NCBI GenBank assembly: GCA_965228445.1
Contig: OZ245813.1
Location: forward strand, 4,774,001-4,838,000
Direction: 5' to 3'
Length of the DNA: 64,000 nucleotides
Source: Thalassobaculum sp965228445
Lineage (GTDB): Bacteria; Pseudomonadota; Alphaproteobacteria; Thalassobaculales; Thalassobaculaceae
The stretch's first letter is position 1. Every line of letters starts with the position of its first letter. Under the pieces are notes generated by a model, which saw only the letters and a program-made list of their open reading frames with translations, was not told where the DNA came from and searched no databases. This document shows positions 58,995-64,000 of the stretch, in pieces. Made by a program: the position numbers and the translations under genes.

Positions 58995-61454
58995 ATGGCC
59001 TACAAGAGACAGATTGACCGTCTGCCGATCATCCCCGCGGACGCAAAGGAACACAACGTCACCTGCCACTACTGTATCGTCGGTTGCGGCTACAAAGCCT
59101 TCACATGGGACGCCAACAAACAAGGTGGCACCGCCCCAGAACTGAACAAATTCGGCATCGATCTGTCCGAGCAGCAGTATGCCGATACCGACGCCTGGTA
59201 CGCGCCCTCCATGTACAACGTCGTTCGCCAGAACGGCCGTGACGTGCATATGGTCATCAAGCCTGACAGCGCTTGTGTGGTGAACTCTGGGCTCGGCTCC
59301 GTCCGCGGTGCGCGGATGGCCGAGATGAGCCATTCGCTCGCACGCTCCACGCAGCTCCAGCGGCTTACGGACCCGCTGGTCTGGCGCTATGGCCAGATGC
59401 AGCCGACGAGCTGGGACGACGCTCTCGACTTGGTTGCCCGGGTGACGGCGCGGGTGATCGACGAACAGGGCGAGGACGGCCTCTTCGTGTCGGCCTTCGA
59501 CCATGGAGGTGCGGGCGGCGGCTACGAGAATACATGGGGCACCGGCAAGCTCTATTTCGGTGCCATGAAGGTGAAGAACATTCGTATCCACAATCGCCCG
59601 GCCTATAACTCAGAGGTGCATGCCACCCGGGACATGGGCGTGGGTGAGCTGAACAACTGCTACGAGGACGCGGCCCTGGCCGATACCATTGTGGCGGTGG
59701 GTACCAATGCGTTGGAGACACAGACCAACTACTTTCTGAACCACTGGATTCCCAACCTGCGCGGCACGTCGATTTCGCAGAAGCGCGCCCAGCTCGGTGA
59801 CGAGCCTCACGCTTCCGCACGGATCGTCATTGTCGACCCGCGACGGACGGTCACCGTGAACGCCTGCGAGATGGAAGCGGGTAAGGACAATGTTCTGCAC
59901 CTGGCCATCGAGTCCGGTACCGACCTCGCGCTGTTCAACGCTTGGCTGACCTACATCGCCGACCAGGGCTGGCTCGATAATGCCTTCATTGAGTCCTCCA
60001 CCTCCGGTCTGAAGGAAGCGCTGGAGGCAAATCGGACGTCACTCGAAGAGGCGGCCCGGATCACCGGCCTCTCCGTCGACGACATCCGCAAGTCGGCCGA
60101 GTGGATCGCGCAGCCGAAGGAGGGCAAGCGGCGGCGAGCCATGTTCGCCTACGAGAAGGGACTGATCTGGGGCAATGACAACTACCGAACCAATGCCGCA
60201 CTGGTGAACGTTGCTCTGGCGACCGGCAATATCGGCCGACCCGGCGGGGGATGCGTTCGTATGGGCGGCCACCAGGAGGGATATGCGCGACCGGCGGACG
60301 GACACGTCGGCAGACCGGCGGCCTATGTCGATCAACTGCTGATCTCCGGACAGGGCGGCGTCCATCACATATGGGGATGTGATCACTACAAGACCACGCT
60401 CAACGCCCTGCAGTTCAAGCAGGTCTACAAGCGCCGAACCGACATGGTGAAGGACGCCATGAACACGGTTCCCTATGGTGACCGCACGGCTATGGTCGAT
60501 GCGATCGTCGGGGCGATCCGCCAGGGCGGCCTGTTTGCCGTCGACGTGGATATCGTCCCCACCAAGATCGGCGAGGCTTGTCATGTCGTCCTTCCGGCGG
60601 CGACGTCGGGAGAGATGAATCTGACCTCAATGAACGGCGAACGCCGCATGCGTCTGACAGAGCGGTACATGGACCCGCCGGGCCAGGCGATGCCTGACTG
60701 CCTAATCGCTGCTCGGCTCGCCAACCACCTGGAGCGAGTCCTACGGGAGTCGGGCAAGGCCGACTATGCGGACCAGTTCAAGGGCTTCGACTGGCAGACC
60801 GAGGAAGACGCCTTCATGGACGGTTATCATGCCACCGCCCATGGTGGCGAGTTTGTGACCTACGATCGGCTCCGCGCGATGGGAACCAACGGCTTTCAGG
60901 AACCAGCGACAGGTCTGGAGGGCGAGCGCATCGTCGGAACGAAACGGCTGTACTCAGATGGGAAGTTTGGGACCTCGGACGGCAAGGCCCGGTTCATGTC
61001 ATCCCAGTGGCGTGGCCTTCAGGCTGCAGGCAAGAATGAGCAGAAGGCTACCTACCGGTTCCTGATCAACAACGGCCGGGCTAATCAGGTCTGGCAGTCG
61101 GCCTATCTCGATGTCGAAAACGAGTTCGTGATGGACCGTTGGCCTTACCCCTTCATCGAGATGAACCCACAGGACATGTCGGACATCGGGGTTGCGGAAG
61201 GTGATCTTGTCGAAGTGTACAACGACGCGGGATCGACCCAGGCAATGGTATATCCGACCGAGACGGCAAAGCCCGGACAGACATTCATGCTGTTCGGGTA
61301 CCCCACAGGCGTCCAAGGTAACGTCACTAATGCCGGCACTAATGAGCTGATCATTCCGAACTACAAACAGACCTGGGGTGATATCCGCAAACTGGCAGAC
61401 GCGCCGAAATCAGTGACACACATGTCGTTCAAGTCGAAGGAGTACCGTCTCTAG
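58995..61454 (+). CDS. aioA: AioA, arsenite oxidase large (molybdopterin) subunit
   Basis: An 819-residue protein; GGAGG precedes ATG 58995. It has no signal of its own and is expected to be exported with AioB. The 3Fe-4S ligands are Cys24, Cys27 and Cys31 in CHYCIVGCGYKAF, with Ser in place of the fourth Cys (CVVNSGLGS), the AioA hallmark. The molybdopterin-guanine dinucleotide domains run to the end (FDHGGAGGGYENTWG, VDPRRTVTVNACE, NNGRANQVWQSAY). It oxidises arsenite to arsenate in the periplasm. Length and motifs are typical of a full enzyme. Confidence 0.97.
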   Translation: MAYKRQIDRLPIIPADAKEHNVTCHYCIVGCGYKAFTWDANKQGGTAPELNKFGIDLSEQQYADTDAWYAPSMYNVVRQNGRDVHMVIKPDSACVVNSGLGSVRGARMAEMSHSLARSTQLQRLTDPLVWRYGQMQPTSWDDALDLVARVTARVIDEQGEDGLFVSAFDHGGAGGGYENTWGTGKLYFGAMKVKNIRIHNRPAYNSEVHATRDMGVGELNNCYEDAALADTIVAVGTNALETQTNYFLNHWIPNLRGTSISQKRAQLGDEPHASARIVIVDPRRTVTVNACEMEAGKDNVLHLAIESGTDLALFNAWLTYIADQGWLDNAFIESSTSGLKEALEANRTSLEEAARITGLSVDDIRKSAEWIAQPKEGKRRRAMFAYEKGLIWGNDNYRTNAALVNVALATGNIGRPGGGCVRMGGHQEGYARPADGHVGRPAAYVDQLLISGQGGVHHIWGCDHYKTTLNALQFKQVYKRRTDMVKDAMNTVPYGDRTAMVDAIVGAIRQGGLFAVDVDIVPTKIGEACHVVLPAATSGEMNLTSMNGERRMRLTERYMDPPGQAMPDCLIAARLANHLERVLRESGKADYADQFKGFDWQTEEDAFMDGYHATAHGGEFVTYDRLRAMGTNGFQEPATGLEGERIVGTKRLYSDGKFGTSDGKARFMSSQWRGLQAAGKNEQKATYRFLINNGRANQVWQSAYLDVENEFVMDRWPYPFIEMNPQDMSDIGVAEGDLVEVYNDAGSTQAMVYPTETAKPGQTFMLFGYPTGVQGNVTNAGTNELIIPNYKQTWGDIRKLADAPKSVTHMSFKSKEYRL

Positions 61455-61484
61455 ACAAGCGTGTCTGTGGCATTGCCGAGATCG

Positions 61485-61516
61485 GAGGCGGGCCGGCCGT
61501 ATGGCGGACCCGCCTC
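61485..61516. terminator. GC-rich hairpin between aioA and moeA
   Basis: GAGGCGGG (61485-61492) pairs exactly with CCCGCCTC (61509-61516), with a 16-nt loop that also pairs partly. It ends seven bases before the moeA start and has no T-run. It could attenuate transcription after aioA or cover the moeA ribosome site. Confidence 0.5.
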
Positions 61517-61522
61517 TGCTTC

Positions 61523-62785
61523 ATGTCTCCGCCCACCGTCTCAGAGGGTTTTGGTTTGTCTGCTTTTAATCAGTTGGCCGCTGATTTGGCGCCAGCGGCA
61601 GTTGAGGACGTCCCTGCCATTGTCGATGCGGTGGTAAAGCCGGTGACGGACACAATTCAGCGATCCGCCGCGGCTTCTACGGGCTGGACGCTGGCCGTGC
61701 CGCCGACCGCGACCGATCGCCTGCCCCGCTTCGATCAGTCCGCCGTCGACGGTTTTGCGTGGAGCGGATCGGTACCCCCGTCCGGTCTTCGCTTGGTCGC
61801 CACAACGCGCGCCGGGGATACCCAAGTTAAACTTCGAGCCGGTGAAGCGGTTCGTTTGATGACTGGGGCGCCTATCCCAGCTGGTGCTGATCGCGTCGCT
61901 ATGCAAGAGCGCTGCCGGTACGAAGGAACTGCTGTATACCCACCGCCAACTGCCATGGGAGAAAACATCCGTCTGGAGGGCGAGGACATTGCTCCGAACG
62001 ATGTTATCGCCTCACCAGGCACGCGCATCGATGCGCGGCACTCGGCCGTGCTGGCGGCGACAGGTATATCGGAGGTCACCTGTGTGCGACCGTTGCGGGT
62101 CCACCTGGTGGCGACGGGAAACGAATTGAGCGATCTGGCTCCCGAGATCTCGCAGATCCGCGACTCCAATACGCCGATGCTTCGCGATCTACTGCTCACG
62201 GGGCCGGATATCGAGCTGTCATCCAAGCGTTGTACTGATCGCCCCGACGAGCTTCGCGAGTTGTTTGACCGGGCACGTGACGATGCCGATCTAATTGTTA
62301 CCATCGGCGGTATGTCCTTTGGTCAGGAAGACTACGTCCGGACTGCCTGCACAGCTGCAGGCGGGCTTTTTGCCTTTCAGTCCCTTTTGATGAAGCCCGG
62401 CAAGCCGGTCGGTCTTGCCCAACTAGGGCGCTGCATTCACCTAGGCCTTCCGGGCAACCCCTTTGCGGCGTTGGTCGCCTTCGTGGTTGTTGGTCTTCCG
62501 GTGCTGGATCGCCTGAGGGGCCGAGAACACAAGCTGAGATGGTTCGAGGCGTCTGCAGACTTCAGCCTCGAACGGCGGCCGGGACGGGTGGAGTTTTTTC
62601 CGATCAGACTGACGACTCTTGCACCTTCCGGCGGCCTAAGCATTCAACGTCTTGGCAAGGGAGGAAGCGCGCGTCTGGCACCGTTGGTTGCCGCTGATGG
62701 TCTTGGTCGGATTGACGCGGAGGTCGAGCGGGTTGGGCACGGTGACCGGGTGCGCTTTCTCGAATTTGCGAACGTGCTCAAATAG
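61523..62785 (+). CDS. moeA: Molybdopterin molybdenumtransferase MoeA
   Basis: A 420-residue protein of normal length for MoeA. It contains RLPRFDQSAVDGFAW, VRLMTGAPIPAGADRVAMQE, HLVATGNELSD, IRDSNTPMLRDLL and LGLPGNPFAALVAFVV, the ordered motifs of the family. It inserts molybdate into adenylylated molybdopterin. A dedicated copy next to aioBA is known in other arsenite oxidisers and supplies cofactor for AioA. The ribosome site before ATG 61523 is weak and lies behind a hairpin. Confidence 0.93.
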   Translation: MSPPTVSEGFGLSAFNQLAADLAPAAVEDVPAIVDAVVKPVTDTIQRSAAASTGWTLAVPPTATDRLPRFDQSAVDGFAWSGSVPPSGLRLVATTRAGDTQVKLRAGEAVRLMTGAPIPAGADRVAMQERCRYEGTAVYPPPTAMGENIRLEGEDIAPNDVIASPGTRIDARHSAVLAATGISEVTCVRPLRVHLVATGNELSDLAPEISQIRDSNTPMLRDLLLTGPDIELSSKRCTDRPDELRELFDRARDDADLIVTIGGMSFGQEDYVRTACTAAGGLFAFQSLLMKPGKPVGLAQLGRCIHLGLPGNPFAALVAFVVVGLPVLDRLRGREHKLRWFEASADFSLERRPGRVEFFPIRLTTLAPSGGLSIQRLGKGGSARLAPLVAADGLGRIDAEVERVGHGDRVRFLEFANVLK

Positions 62786-62862
62786 AGGCGGGGACAGGCT
62801 CGGGTTGGTTCATATAACCTTTCAAACCAGCAACTGTGGCCTAGCCGGGCGGTCGGAAATTG

Positions 62863-64000
62863 TCAATCGGCACTCCGCGCTAGCATCGAGGCGGAACGAA
62901 TTGGATCTTCTGACGTCGGACGTGGCAAAGCCAACGTAATCGCCACCGTCATCGCCAGCAGCCCGGCCGACATCCAGAGAGCACCCTGCAATCCGGCAAA
63001 CTGATAGAGGGCACCCGATAAGAGCGTGCCACCGAACCTGCCGATGGCATTGGCCATATAGTAGAAGCCGACATTCAAGGCGACTTTGTCGGCGTCGGAG
63101 TAGGCCACGATCAGGTAGGAATGGATCGACGAGTTCATGGCGAAGACAACGCCGAACAGCATCAGACCACCGATCAGCACCCACGAGTGGATTCCCGCAG
63201 GAAATGCCCAGCCGGTGACGTCCGAGATGGTCGCAAAGCTGGATGGCATCATCGCTGCGGCGAGTAGGGCGGGAATGATCGCCAGACATGCTCCCCAGGC
63301 CTTTGCGAGGCCGGGGGCTCTGGACGCCGCATCTCGACCCAGCATCCGTGGTGCGACCGCCTGCACCATGCCGTAGCCGATCACCCAAAGGGCCATGAAG
63401 GCCCCGACCTGATCAAAGGTCCATCCAAGCTGGTCGTACAGAAAGATCGGAACACCGACGACGAACCAGACATCTCGCGAGGCGAAGAGAAACACGCGGG
63501 CGGCCGATAGGATGTTGATCTCCTGCGTCTTGGAGAACAACTCCCGGCCCTTCACCTTCTCCTTGGCACGACCGAGATCGGCTCGCACCAGGATCAGGGC
63601 GGCTACCAGCACGATGCCGAGCCCGATCGCCATCGCCCACAGGGACCACACGAAGCCGAGGGTCTGGAGCATCACTCCACCCAACAGGAAGCCCACACCC
63701 TTCAGGGCGTTCTTCGAGCCGGTCAGCATCGCCACCCACTTGAAGAGCCCACCCTGGTCCCCGGACGCGACCACCAGCTTCACGGCCGACTTGGAACTCA
63801 TCTTGGTGAGGTCCTTGGCGATGCCGGACAGGGCCTGGGCCGTCATGACATAGGCGACCGACATGGCGGCGACCCAGCCGGGGTCGAGCAGGGAAAGCAT
63901 GACCAACGCGGCGATCTGGACGGCCAGCCCGACGAACAGGGTGATCCGAAGCCCGAAGCGTGACCCCACCCAGCCGCCGACGAAGTTGGTGACCACGCCC
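62863..64000 (-). CDS. arsJ: ArsJ-like MFS organoarsenical efflux permease, cut by window end
   Basis: At least 378 residues of a major-facilitator protein whose N-terminus lies beyond base 64000. Recognisable ArsJ segments are VTNFVGGWVGSRFGL, QALSGIAKDLTKMSSKSAVK, LFKWVAMLTGSKNALKGVGF and FYYMANAIGRFGGTLLSG. ArsJ exports 1-arseno-3-phosphoglycerate, which a partner glyceraldehyde-3-phosphate dehydrogenase makes from arsenate. That dehydrogenase gene would be expected just beyond the window. It converges with moeA. It would dispose of arsenate produced by the arsenite oxidase. Confidence 0.85.
   Translation of the reverse strand, partial: GVVTNFVGGWVGSRFGLRITLFVGLAVQIAALVMLSLLDPGWVAAMSVAYVMTAQALSGIAKDLTKMSSKSAVKLVVASGDQGGLFKWVAMLTGSKNALKGVGFLLGGVMLQTLGFVWSLWAMAIGLGIVLVAALILVRADLGRAKEKVKGRELFSKTQEINILSAARVFLFASRDVWFVVGVPIFLYDQLGWTFDQVGAFMALWVIGYGMVQAVAPRMLGRDAASRAPGLAKAWGACLAIIPALLAAAMMPSSFATISDVTGWAFPAGIHSWVLIGGLMLFGVVFAMNSSIHSYLIVAYSDADKVALNVGFYYMANAIGRFGGTLLSGALYQFAGLQGALWMSAGLLAMTVAITLALPRPTSEDPIRSASMLARSAD

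Noticed and set aside
1..64000. tRNA or rRNA genes
   Set aside because: I found no cloverleaf with T-loop and CCA-like features and no rRNA-like stretch, including beside the integrase relic; a tRNA scan would settle this.

Overview
This 64 kb window is a GC-rich bacterial chromosome segment, most likely from an alphaproteobacterium. That placement is inferred from the kinds of genes present (aioXSRBA-moeA-arsJ, a CueR-type copper island, NitT/TauT-type transport with LysR and GntR regulators), not from a marker gene; no rRNA or tRNA gene was recognised. Much of the left half is accessory: it holds broken recombinases, IS5-type fragments, truncated genes and a lower-GC patch.

Region by region. 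(1) 1-6.4 kb: relics of a recombinase and of an RTX protein tail, then two adjacent large proteins, one TULIP/P47-like (567 aa) and one with a propeller-like front, amphipathic helices and a multi-TM tail (1180 aa). (2) 6.5-9.2 kb: a perfect 22-bp inverted repeat at a truncated siderophore-ABC ATPase, two stand-alone receiver-like proteins in lower-GC DNA, and a tyrosine-recombinase pseudogene. (3) 9.3-18.9 kb: a two-component pair (7TMR-DISM histidine kinase plus OmpR-type regulator), a tail-collar-domain exported protein, and a 1660-aa DUF4347 / Ig-like-repeat / RTX protein containing near-identical 330-bp repeats. (4) 19.0-27.5 kb: a probable antiphage defence island, with a 1292-aa STAND-like NTPase carrying a Cap4/DUF4297-like nuclease front, an IS5 fragment, a conserved 68-aa Cys/His-rich protein, and a 1113-aa DEAH helicase with a putative PD-(D/E)xK tail. 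(5) 27.9-40.4 kb: an uptake and oxidative catabolism region with two 2-oxoglutarate dioxygenase-type enzymes around a GntR regulator, flavin reductase, LysR regulator, luciferase-like monooxygenase, NitT/TauT-type ABC transporter, a metal-ligand-poor M24 hydrolase and a DAO-type flavin oxidase. The substrate is unknown. (6) 40.7-44.1 kb: a minus-strand CBS-BON protein, APC permease and membrane class III cyclase. (7) 44.3-54.1 kb: a copper island with copAB, cupredoxin, several c-type cytochromes, CueR and a P1B ATPase, with three recognisable CueR-type promoters. (8) 54.6-64.0 kb: arsenite oxidation, aioX-aioS-aioR then aioB-aioA behind a sigma-54 promoter, moeA, and a convergent arsJ cut by the window end.

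How it works together. The right half reads as a metal(loid) resistance and oxidation block. CueR would switch on cytoplasmic Cu(I) export and periplasmic Cu oxidation. AioXSR would sense arsenite and activate aioBA through sigma-54. MoeA supplies molybdenum cofactor, and ArsJ would export the arsenate product as an organoarsenical. The most novel-looking parts are the TULIP-like / propeller-helix-TM pair at 1.1-6.4 kb, the defence island at 19-27.5 kb, and the cytochrome-rich copper operon.
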